A stretch of DNA of 9,519 bases. Source: Candidatus Woesearchaeota archaeon. GTDB lineage: Archaea; Nanobdellota; Nanobdellia; Woesearchaeales; JACQSR01. Positions 1 to 6,176 of the stretch are shown here, in pieces; the stretch's first letter is position 1, and the number at the start of each line of letters is the position of its first letter. The notes under the pieces are model-generated. The model was not told the DNA's origin, did no database searches, and was given only the letters and a program-made list of their open reading frames with translations. The translations under genes and the position numbers were made by a program. The stretch spans positions 1-9,519 of the forward strand of contig JAHFLI010000039.1 in assembly GCA_023255615.1 (NCBI GenBank). The letters are read 5' to 3'.

Positions 1-105
1 AAAGTATGTATTTCTTTTTTTAATCATTCTTCTGTTTAAGGGAACAGTGATATGGTTCGACGCGGCTATGGCACCGAGCGAGGTTTCTGGTTTCCCATAT
101 AACAT
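1..105 (-). CDS. Partial CDS, N-terminal 35 codons of an unrecognised protein (cut by left edge)
   Basis: An ATG at 105-103 on the minus strand opens a frame that stays open to the window edge; it begins MLYGKPETSLGAIAAS and continues with NHITVPLNRRM. It starts 2 bp after the stop codon of the nucleotidyltransferase/HAD gene, which fits the tightly packed minus-strand operon. No Shine-Dalgarno sequence is visible before it, although translational coupling could make one unnecessary. I do not recognise the family from these residues. Its operon position suggests another sugar-activation or surface-glycan gene, but that is inference from context alone. The open frame is short enough to be accidental. 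Confidence 0.4.
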   Translation of the reverse strand, partial: MLYGKPETSLGAIAASNHITVPLNRRMIKKRNTYF

Positions 106-107
106 TT

Positions 108-1166
108 TCAATGGAGATGCACATTATTCTTTAATTCTTCATAACTCTTCTGTTTAACATCAATATATGATGCCCCTAAATGTTTCGCAAATTGTTTGTC
201 ATCATCTTCTCGATCCCCAAGTACAAGAAGTGAATCAAAATCAGAAAGGTTTTTTCCTAATTTCCGCAACGCATCGTCAACCATTCCGATTCGAGGTTTT
301 CTTCGCGTTGTTTCCTGAACAAACTTATTCTCAAAATGAATCTCTGGATGTGCAGCAGCATAACGAGCATCGACAAACGGACAGAATTCCCAGGATAAAA
401 TCTCAATGCCCTGTTTTCGTAATTCTCCATCAATAGTGCAATTAATCTGACCAACAGTCGTCATATCAAAAAGTCCCCGTGCAACTCCAGCTTGGTTGGA
501 CACGACAATAAACGTGCAGTCATATTTAGTTTTCAAGAAAGATAAAAAAGAAATAAGATCATTATTATATCGTAATTGCTCTCTCCAATTCTTTTCGCTT
601 CCCAACCATTCTACTTTCTCAATGAGTGTTCCATCCCGATCAATACACACCAATAATTTTCTCCGGTTTACGTTGTTCCAGATATATTCGATAATCGATG
701 TCGTTGACAATGTTTCGTCATCAGTATACTTTATTTCTCCACCAACCTTTTGAATCGCCTCTCGCTCCGCCTGAATACCTGGTGTTTGTTTCCCGATATA
801 GTCTGGGCCTTTAAAATACACCGAGGGCTTCAATAGATTGATCACTTCAACACCTGACTGAGCATCAGTAATGACCACATAATCAACGCAGGACAAAGAC
901 GCAATCATATACGCACGAACATACTCAGGATATATCGGTCTTCCTCTTCCTTTGCGTTCTGACACAAATTGATCTGAGGTAACCGAAACAACGAGAACGT
1001 CGCTCATTTTTTTTGCAGATTCAAAATGCCTGACGTGTCCTGGATGAGTAAGGTCAAATCCGCCGTGGCATAGTCCAATCTTTTTTTTCCCTATTCGATC
1101 AATAAGGTCTGTTACTGAAACTATTTTCTGAGACCGATACTGACCCGGATGATGAATATCGATCAT
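108..1166 (-). CDS. Fused sugar-phosphate nucleotidyltransferase (HldE C-terminal/RfaE2-like) and HAD phosphatase (GmhB/HisB-N-like)
   Basis: A 352-residue two-domain enzyme. Residues about 25-165 form a cytidylyltransferase-like nucleotidyltransferase: GGFDLTHPGH carries the nucleotide-binding HxGH motif at 41-44, and STTSII at 154-159 matches the family's C-terminal motif. Residues about 170-340 form a HAD phosphatase: DRDGT at 176-180 (nucleophile D176, acid/base D178), S223 in VSNQAG, K290 in RRKPRIGM and the acidic GDREDDD at 317-323. Both active sites look complete. By family, the HAD half would remove a phosphate from a sugar bisphosphate and the transferase half would join the sugar 1-phosphate to a nucleotide; heptose is the precedent, but substrate and nucleotide are not shown here. 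The HAD half keeps only the first cysteine (C262) of the CxH...CxC zinc loop of GmhB. The protein is cytosolic, with no signal peptide or membrane span. Its ATG overlaps the flippase stop by 4 bp (ATGA), so the two are probably co-translated. Confidence 0.85.
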   Translation of the reverse strand: MIDIHHPGQYRSQKIVSVTDLIDRIGKKKIGLCHGGFDLTHPGHVRHFESAKKMSDVLVVSVTSDQFVSERKGRGRPIYPEYVRAYMIASLSCVDYVVITDAQSGVEVINLLKPSVYFKGPDYIGKQTPGIQAEREAIQKVGGEIKYTDDETLSTTSIIEYIWNNVNRRKLLVCIDRDGTLIEKVEWLGSEKNWREQLRYNNDLISFLSFLKTKYDCTFIVVSNQAGVARGLFDMTTVGQINCTIDGELRKQGIEILSWEFCPFVDARYAAAHPEIHFENKFVQETTRRKPRIGMVDDALRKLGKNLSDFDSLLVLGDREDDDKQFAKHLGASYIDVKQKSYEELKNNVHLH

Positions 1167-2692
1167 AAATACTTCTCCATGAATGATAAATTAAACATTT
1201 TTACCACAAATCTGATTTTATCTTTAGTTATTACCCGTAACAGGAACAACGACACTATGTAAAAAAAAGACCCTATTCCAAACACAATTCCCCCATTGAC
1301 GAGAAAATGGAAATATGGATTGGAAAACGAAAAAAAAGTAAATGACCGGAGTGAGAAGGATATCACAATAAAGAGAAGCGAGGATAGCAGAATCTTTGCG
1401 TTATTCAAAAAGTCAAATTTGATGGGGAACGATTTGAGGATTTCTTTGAGAGACAATCCAAAAATGATTCCATACCCAATAAATGCTGCAAGAGCGGCCC
1501 CAACAATTCCAATAGCGTTGATTAAAATAATTGCAAGGACAAGGTTAACGATCATGGCATACAGTGTTATTTTACTACTTAATCCCGGTTTTCCCATCGC
1601 CAAAATAATTTGAAACAGGAAATTATTATACATTCGTATCAACACCGAAATACAAAATATTTTCAGAATAATAGATGATGGCCCATAATTAGCGCCATAT
1701 ACAAAGTCAATGATCTGTGAAGAAAACGTGAAGAAAAATGATGCAATCGGCAGCACAAAGAGAAGAATATTATTAAACAAAAAACTGGAAACAGCAGACA
1801 GTTCAGACTTCTTTCCTTCAAACCACAGTTGGGTAAACAATGGGACAGTTATTACGGTAATTGGCATGACCAATAAAAGCACAATATCAGAAGCCGATCC
1901 TCCCGTCACATAATACCCCACTTTCTCGGCACCTAAAAAATATTGAATCAAAAAGCTATCCATTCCTGCAAGAATGACAGTCGATACTCCTCCAAGAATA
2001 ACTAACCTTCCATAATGAAATAAATCAACAATCAGATCCATTCCCCTGTAAAAAGGCGCAGAAAAGATTTCAGGATGGGAATAATAAAACCAAATTGTTG
2101 AAATAATAGAAATAAAAACTCCGGAGAAGAGATATGCCAACGGTGGTACTTTGTATGGATCTAAAAGGAAAAAACCTATGAATGACCCAAGCAAAATAAA
2201 TAATCGAGTGAGAAATTCTAAAAATTTTGATGTTCGCTGTTCATGAAATGATTCAAAAAAAATTAGATTGCTCTTATAGAAATCTTCGATGATCCAATAC
2301 ATCAGAAAAAAATCAAAAATAAAAACGATGTTTCCTTCATGGTGATAAACGGTATCAATTATAAACGATTTCGACAGATAAATAATTCCCGCAATGAGAA
2401 ATGACATGAACAATGAAAAGCCTTGATTAAAGATATAAAGCGTTTTGACTTTCGAAAAATTCTTCTCAACAATGTATTTCTTTGCGTAATAGAGCGACGC
2501 AGAATTAAATCCAAAATCACGAATGACGGCAAAAAATATGAAAAAGCCAAACAATCCAAAAAATAACCCGTAATCGACAACAGTTAACTTTCGTGCATAG
2601 AGAACTCGAATGGCAAAGCTAATGAGAATAATAACATAGGAGAATAAATAGACAAACGCCGCATCCCATGCAATTTTCTTATAATCAACCAT
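1163..2692 (-). CDS. Polysaccharide flippase, Wzx/RfbX-like (MVF/MATE-related superfamily)
   Basis: A 509-residue integral membrane protein made mostly of hydrophobic helices separated by short charged loops; I judge 12-14 spans. The first helix (about residues 8-33) is followed by LYARKLTVVDYGLFFGLFGF and then IRDFGFNSASLYY. This is the N-terminal pattern of O-antigen/polysaccharide exporters, with a conserved R.L...YG.. loop after the first span and a charged second loop. The family flips lipid-linked sugar units across the cytoplasmic membrane. The length is normal. The start at 2692 lies 25 bp after the deacetylase stop, and no clear Shine-Dalgarno is seen. The stop overlaps the next gene by 4 bp. 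The neighbouring deacetylase, methyltransferase and sugar-activating enzyme support a role in export of a surface glycan or S-layer glycan precursor; the actual substrate is unknown. Confidence 0.88.
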   Translation of the reverse strand: MVDYKKIAWDAAFVYLFSYVIILISFAIRVLYARKLTVVDYGLFFGLFGFFIFFAVIRDFGFNSASLYYAKKYIVEKNFSKVKTLYIFNQGFSLFMSFLIAGIIYLSKSFIIDTVYHHEGNIVFIFDFFLMYWIIEDFYKSNLIFFESFHEQRTSKFLEFLTRLFILLGSFIGFFLLDPYKVPPLAYLFSGVFISIISTIWFYYSHPEIFSAPFYRGMDLIVDLFHYGRLVILGGVSTVILAGMDSFLIQYFLGAEKVGYYVTGGSASDIVLLLVMPITVITVPLFTQLWFEGKKSELSAVSSFLFNNILLFVLPIASFFFTFSSQIIDFVYGANYGPSSIILKIFCISVLIRMYNNFLFQIILAMGKPGLSSKITLYAMIVNLVLAIILINAIGIVGAALAAFIGYGIIFGLSLKEILKSFPIKFDFLNNAKILLSSLLFIVISFSLRSFTFFSFSNPYFHFLVNGGIVFGIGSFFYIVSLFLLRVITKDKIRFVVKMFNLSFMEKYL

Positions 2693-2717
2693 AACGACGA
2701 AGAAGGTACTAGGATTT

Positions 2718-3707
2718 TTAAAGATTAGGAGAAATCATTTGAAGGGTCCACTGATGAGGTGGTGCTGATCGATTCTTTGGTAAATCGTTAGTGTCTAAAC
2801 GAGGAAGAACAAGAGAATGATTTTTTTGCAAATCAGCAATTCCTACTTGAGTTGTTAGTCCGAGACTACACCCTTTTTCAGAAAGAATAGATAACAATGA
2901 ATCGTTAAATGCTCCGTATGGATAACAAAATACAAAATTTTTTGTATCGCAGCCGATAATTTTTAGAAATGCCAACGACTTTTCAACTTCTCTCTCCTGA
3001 CGATCCTTTGGCAGCGTATTCAGCCAATAATGATCAAACCCATGACTTCCGATATACATCCCTCTTCTTTTCATGGCTTTAAGTTGATCATGATTGAGGT
3101 ACAATTCACGAGAAAATGAACGCTCATCACTTGTCACATATTTGTGAAAAAGGAAATCCACAATAATGTTCCTCAATTTTTCGGGCAATTCTTTTTGAAG
3201 CATTCTCTTGATGAAAACGACTTCTTTGGTATCATATCGACATTCCTCTTCCTCCAGTTTTTGGTGATACGATTCGTTCGATGGCAATGAAAATTCCTTT
3301 CGATAGCCATTCATCATTGAAAATATATCGGAGATAATGGGCTCTTTTGCCGGGACCGAAGCTAGGACAAAATGTATTTTATTGACATCAAGCACCGTGT
3401 GTTCTTGAACAGCACGTGCCGGTGGAAAGAAGCTTCCTTGAATATTAAGTTCCTGTAAAATAGGAAAAACAAAATCAAAGTGATCCTTATACGCATCATC
3501 AAATGTCAAGAGCAAAGAATTATTAGGAATATTCTTTTTATTAATGACGGCATCAATAAGGTCCTCCATGCGAATGACCGTGTAATAATTAAGAATATAG
3601 CGCAATTGCTCATTGAATAAATTAACATCCAACCCCTTAATTTCCGGATAGGGAGAATTTTTTAAATCTCGAACATAATGATACATGACAATAGTTATTT
3701 TCGTCAT
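2718..3707 (-). CDS. Polysaccharide deacetylase, NodB-homology (carbohydrate esterase family 4)
   Basis: A 329-residue metal-dependent deacetylase. The start, ITIVMYHYV (4-12), is typical of the family. Motif 1 is TFDD at 68-71, with D71 as a metal ligand. Motif 2 is SHGFDH at 221-226, with H222 and H226 completing the Asp-His-His site. CYPYG at 261-265 corresponds to the later (R/F)xPYG motif. About 150 residues separate motifs 1 and 2, longer than in compact NodB domains because of a charged insertion around residues 105-205. There is no signal peptide or membrane anchor, so it probably acts in the cytoplasm, for example on a nucleotide- or lipid-linked N-acetyl sugar before export. Its ATG overlaps the methyltransferase stop by 4 bp. 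The family is secure; the substrate is inferred only from the neighbouring flippase and sugar-activating enzyme. Confidence 0.88.
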   Translation of the reverse strand: MTKITIVMYHYVRDLKNSPYPEIKGLDVNLFNEQLRYILNYYTVIRMEDLIDAVINKKNIPNNSLLLTFDDAYKDHFDFVFPILQELNIQGSFFPPARAVQEHTVLDVNKIHFVLASVPAKEPIISDIFSMMNGYRKEFSLPSNESYHQKLEEEECRYDTKEVVFIKRMLQKELPEKLRNIIVDFLFHKYVTSDERSFSRELYLNHDQLKAMKRRGMYIGSHGFDHYWLNTLPKDRQEREVEKSLAFLKIIGCDTKNFVFCYPYGAFNDSLLSILSEKGCSLGLTTQVGIADLQKNHSLVLPRLDTNDLPKNRSAPPHQWTLQMISPNL

Positions 3708-4579
3708 TTTTTAAGTGCATGAATCATAAATGAAGACGATTGAGGAATTAATGACATATTGCCCTCTGCATAGTGGTGCAATGCATTTGAAATCGAGGCA
3801 TGAATGGTAGGATATTTGTCTTTACATAAAGGAGGGAAGGCATGAATATGGATAGGAAATACCTCAACTGTTTCAAATCCTTTTTCACAGAGGAGATTAA
3901 TGAGCTGGATCGGAGTATATTGAAAGCGAGTCGCGACCGGGATTCCTGTCCCTTCATGGATAATATCTTTCCGTTGAAATGCTATCGTTTTCAATCCCGT
4001 CAGCTCCGTAACCGATGATGCGCGAGCAACCGCAATGGCTTCTGCGACGAGTGCTGTAAATGAATTCTCACGCAGTTCCTGTTCAGTAAATGAATTCAAC
4101 GAAAAAATGTTAAACAACCTATTTCGGGAACCGAGAATCAATGAGCCCCGTGTTTTAAGCTCGTGAAATGCAATATCTAAGAATTTTTCCAGTTCTGCAT
4201 ACGAGATGTATTCAATAAACCCGTTTGCAGATAATACATCGAAGTGATTTTGAATGTGATAATCAAAAATAGAACAACATTCAAATCGCGCATTTGAGAG
4301 ATGAAGTCGTGAAGCGGTTTCCCGAGCAATATTAATCATTTCTTGAGAAAAGTCAACGCCGACTGCATTCATTCCTTTCTGAGCCATTGCACACACGAGA
4401 TCTCCTGTTCCGCAACCCACATCAAGCATTGAACCATCATGATGACGAACAGCCCTTAAAACAAAACTATTTCGCTGGGCAATAACATTCACGTCACCAT
4501 CACCGGCTTTTCTTTTCCACTCTTGTGCGTGTTCCCTAAAATAGTTCATTGTCTCATCCTGTTGATCCATAGACAGCAA
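3704..4579 (-). CDS. Class I SAM-dependent methyltransferase, probably of the glycan operon
   Basis: A 291-residue protein with a Rossmann-type methyltransferase domain. LDVGCGTGD at 52-60 is the SAM-binding motif I, VGVDFS at 73-78 supplies the acidic residue that holds the SAM ribose, and FDVLSANGFIEYI at 113-125 is the motif IV region. The C-terminal 130 residues are less typical and may hold the acceptor site. I chose a TTG start at 4579 because GAGGAG sits 7 bases upstream; an in-frame ATG three codons later (4570) is 16 bases from that site, which is too far for normal Shine-Dalgarno spacing. The stop overlaps the deacetylase start (ATGA). The target cannot be read from sequence; position as first gene of the glycan block suggests methylation of a sugar or lipid-linked glycan. 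Confidence 0.82.
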   Translation of the reverse strand: MLSMDQQDETMNYFREHAQEWKRKAGDGDVNVIAQRNSFVLRAVRHHDGSMLDVGCGTGDLVCAMAQKGMNAVGVDFSQEMINIARETASRLHLSNARFECCSIFDYHIQNHFDVLSANGFIEYISYAELEKFLDIAFHELKTRGSLILGSRNRLFNIFSLNSFTEQELRENSFTALVAEAIAVARASSVTELTGLKTIAFQRKDIIHEGTGIPVATRFQYTPIQLINLLCEKGFETVEVFPIHIHAFPPLCKDKYPTIHASISNALHHYAEGNMSLIPQSSSFMIHALKK

Positions 4580-4586
4580 GAAGATT

Positions 4587-4592
4587 CTCCTC
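4587..4592 (-). promoter_or_regulatory. Shine-Dalgarno site of the methyltransferase gene
   Basis: GAGGAG on the minus strand lies 7 bases before a TTG codon at 4579 and 16 bases before the next in-frame ATG (4570). It favours the TTG as the translation start. It also marks this gene as an independent translation entry point at the head of the glycan operon. Confidence 0.65.
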
Positions 4593-4610
4593 TTTTTAAA
4601 TATTGATTTT

Positions 4611-4624
4611 CATAATGTATAATT
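4611..4624 (-). promoter_or_regulatory. Possible TATA box for the glycan operon
   Basis: On the minus strand ATTATACATTATG sits just past (and overlapping) the stop of the RNA methyltransferase gene. Transcription starting about 26 bases downstream would begin near 4591, immediately before or within the Shine-Dalgarno site, which leaves a very short leader. A second AT-rich element, ATATTTAAAA at about 4594-4603, would place the start near 4572 and give an almost leaderless message from the ATG at 4570. Either could serve. The operon could also be read through from the upstream gene, since the gap is only 43 bp. Confidence 0.3.
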
Positions 4625-5753
4625 AAGCATTTTTTCTTAATAACACCACAATCTCCACATGGTGCGTACGAGGAAACATGTCGGCGAAAATCATTTGTTT
4701 TACCTCAAACTCTTTCATTTTTTTCAACGATTCTTTAAGGACACTTGGATTACATGAAATGAAAACAATCGTGTCTGTAATTGATGCAATTTTTTCTTCA
4801 AATCCTTCTCGCAATCCTTCTCGTGGAGGATCTAAAAGAACGATATCATATGTTTTCTTATTTTTTTCTAAAAATTCGTACACCTCTTCATGAACATGAT
4901 GATGCGTTGGTGCATTCATCGTTGCAAAATAAGAGGACATCTCATCTCCTTCAACGCAAGTCATCCTGCAATTCTTGATGTGAGAAGAGAAATTTCCTAT
5001 GCCGCTAAATAATTCCAGTGCAGTAGTTGGTTTTTCTGCTTCAAATATTCTCGCAACAACATTCACCGTCTTTTCATTGACTTCTGCATTATTCTGAATG
5101 AAACATGATGGAGCAAACAGAATATTTTGTCCATTCAAAACGTAACTACAAATGGGAACTTTTTTCTTTTTAACATCTTCTAATGTAATTTCATCTGAAG
5201 AATCGGCTATAACAACAGAATCTCCACGATCAACCAAGTAAAATTCCCCTTCTTCTTTTTGTAATGTTCTCATTTCAGGCAGAAGCGGTTGATGAATAAG
5301 ATAACATTCTTCGACATTAATCAGATCATTTGAACGATATTTTTTCCATCCCACCTTTCCGTTCTCCGCATGTACACGAATCTTTTGTCGGTAGAAATCA
5401 GGAGATCCGGACAACACAGAGATATCTCCACTATAAAATTCCTTAAACATATACTGCAGAAATGCTTTTTTCATCTCTACTTCTTTGTCATAGTGAATGT
5501 GCAATAAATCACAACTTCCACACACTCCAAAATGTTTACACCGAATAGGAACGCGAGAAGGAGAGGGAGTAATGACTTTTACCAATTCTCCCATATAATA
5601 TTTTTTCTTTTGTTCAATAATTTTTACTTTAACGGAATCTCCTGGGCATGTAAACGGAACAAAAACAGCCCGCGTGAATTTTCCTTCTTGAATTCTTCCC
5701 ACACCCAATCCAGTTGACGCGAGGGATTCAATAGTGAGGGTGATTTCTTTCAT
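4623..5753 (-). CDS. RNA 5-methyluridine methyltransferase, RlmD/TrmA family (COG2265), with TRAM domain and 4Fe-4S site
   Basis: A 376-residue enzyme that methylates carbon 5 of a uridine in rRNA or tRNA. From the ATG start, residues about 2-61 form a TRAM RNA-binding domain. The iron-sulfur cysteines C72, C78 and C81 (pattern CKHFGVCGSC) plus C150 (EECYL) match the RumA C-x5-C-x2-C...C arrangement. The methyltransferase domain has FIQNN (Q220), LELFSGIGN at 246-254, DPPREG starting at D308, ISCNP with catalytic C334, and E367 in HHVEIVVLL. All catalytic residues are present. I start it at ATG 5753; a TTG seven codons upstream only adds a hydrophobic stub before the TRAM domain, and no Shine-Dalgarno supports either. 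Archaeal members include tRNA U54 and 23S rRNA enzymes of Pyrococcus, so the target base cannot be assigned here and no symbol is given. It is divergent from the 86-residue gene. Confidence 0.9.
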   Translation of the reverse strand: MKEITLTIESLASTGLGVGRIQEGKFTRAVFVPFTCPGDSVKVKIIEQKKKYYMGELVKVITPSPSRVPIRCKHFGVCGSCDLLHIHYDKEVEMKKAFLQYMFKEFYSGDISVLSGSPDFYRQKIRVHAENGKVGWKKYRSNDLINVEECYLIHQPLLPEMRTLQKEEGEFYLVDRGDSVVIADSSDEITLEDVKKKKVPICSYVLNGQNILFAPSCFIQNNAEVNEKTVNVVARIFEAEKPTTALELFSGIGNFSSHIKNCRMTCVEGDEMSSYFATMNAPTHHHVHEEVYEFLEKNKKTYDIVLLDPPREGLREGFEEKIASITDTIVFISCNPSVLKESLKKMKEFEVKQMIFADMFPRTHHVEIVVLLRKNA

Positions 5754-5805
5754 AAGGACATCGAAGATGAACAATCTTTAAGAAAGTAAGTATTAAAAAA
5801 GGAAA

Positions 5806-5816
5806 ATGTATAAATA
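5806..5816. promoter_or_regulatory. Shared divergent TATA-like element
   Basis: The element ATGTATAAATA reads as a TATA box on the plus strand and as TATTTATACAT on the minus strand. On the minus side, a start about 26 bases away gives roughly a 30-base leader before the RNA methyltransferase ATG. On the plus side it gives a leader of only about 8 bases before the ATG at 5846. A further TATTAAAA at 5791-5798 could serve the plus strand with a leader near 25 bases. The evidence is placement and composition only. Confidence 0.4.
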
Positions 5817-5845
5817 GGACAAAGAGATAAGTCGATAGTGATAAA

Positions 5846-6106
5846 ATGTACATCGAGATTTTAGGGTTTACCGGAGCAGGCTTGGTCACAGAAGTTGACA
5901 TTCTCATACACGAGGGACCATTACATAACCGACGTTTCCGTGTGAATGCATCTGTTGTTCTTGCGCTGATCTGGAAGAAAAAGATAACATTTGATACAAG
6001 TGATATTAAGGATATGCTCTCCAAAGAATTTCCATTGAGCGTGAATCATAGCACTAAGGGAACTCAAGATTTTCTTAACGAACTCAAAAAGATCTCGGAA
6101 GGATAA
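5846..6106 (+). CDS. Hypothetical protein, 86 residues, family not recognised
   Basis: A small soluble protein starting MYIEILGFTGAGLVTEVDIL, with a mixed charged and hydrophobic composition like a real folded domain. The N-terminal half looks beta-rich: two hydrophobic strands around residues 2-22, then RRFRVNASVVLALIWKK at 29-45. The C-terminal half looks helical and lysine-rich (DIKDMLSKEF at 53-62 and TQDFLNELKKI at 73-83). I see no cysteine pair, signal peptide, membrane segment or catalytic motif. An in-frame stop at 5828-5830 limits the start to this ATG; GTGAT 4 bases before it is a weak Shine-Dalgarno. It is followed 70 bp later by the pyrophosphatase gene on the same strand, which appears to have its own promoter. 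The overlapping minus-strand frame is low-complexity and less credible. I assign no function. Confidence 0.65.
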   Translation: MYIEILGFTGAGLVTEVDILIHEGPLHNRRFRVNASVVLALIWKKKITFDTSDIKDMLSKEFPLSVNHSTKGTQDFLNELKKISEG

Positions 6107-6120
6107 TTCTTTCTTCCAAC

Positions 6121-6134
6121 CAAAAGCTTTAAAA
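6121..6134 (+). promoter_or_regulatory. TATA box (with BRE-like bases) for the pyrophosphatase gene
   Basis: CAAAAGC followed by TTTAAAA (6128-6134) resembles an archaeal BRE plus TATA box. Starting about 26 bases downstream gives a start site near 6158 and a leader of about 20 bases that contains the GGGGTGG ribosome binding site. The spacing supports an independent promoter for the pyrophosphatase gene. Confidence 0.45.
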
Positions 6135-6163
6135 GTTCCTTGTGTGATTCTTCAATAAAATAC

Positions 6164-6170
6164 GGGGTGG
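6164..6170 (+). promoter_or_regulatory. Shine-Dalgarno site of the pyrophosphatase gene
   Basis: GGGGTGG lies 6 bases before the ATG at 6177. It resembles the GGAGGTG core with one change, and it decides between this ATG and the out-of-frame ATG at 6173, which meets a stop after three codons. Confidence 0.6.
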
Positions 6171-6176
6171 GAATGA

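Noticed and set aside
54..60. GGTTCGA resembling a tRNA T-loop
   Set aside because: No matching T-stem, anticodon arm or acceptor stem can be paired around it, and it lies inside the open frame at the left edge.
1296..1613. A 105-residue plus-strand frame within the flippase gene
   Set aside because: It lies fully inside the clear Wzx-like coding region, has no Shine-Dalgarno or promoter, and shows no domain.
5754..5774. TTG start seven codons upstream for the RNA methyltransferase
   Set aside because: It adds only a short hydrophobic stub before the TRAM domain and has no Shine-Dalgarno; the ATG at 5753 matches the family's usual start.
5728..6024. A 98-residue minus-strand frame overlapping the 86-residue gene and the start of the RNA methyltransferase
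   Set aside because: Its composition is hydrophobic and low-complexity, it overlaps two better-supported genes, and it has no recognisable domain. The plus-strand frame is more protein-like.
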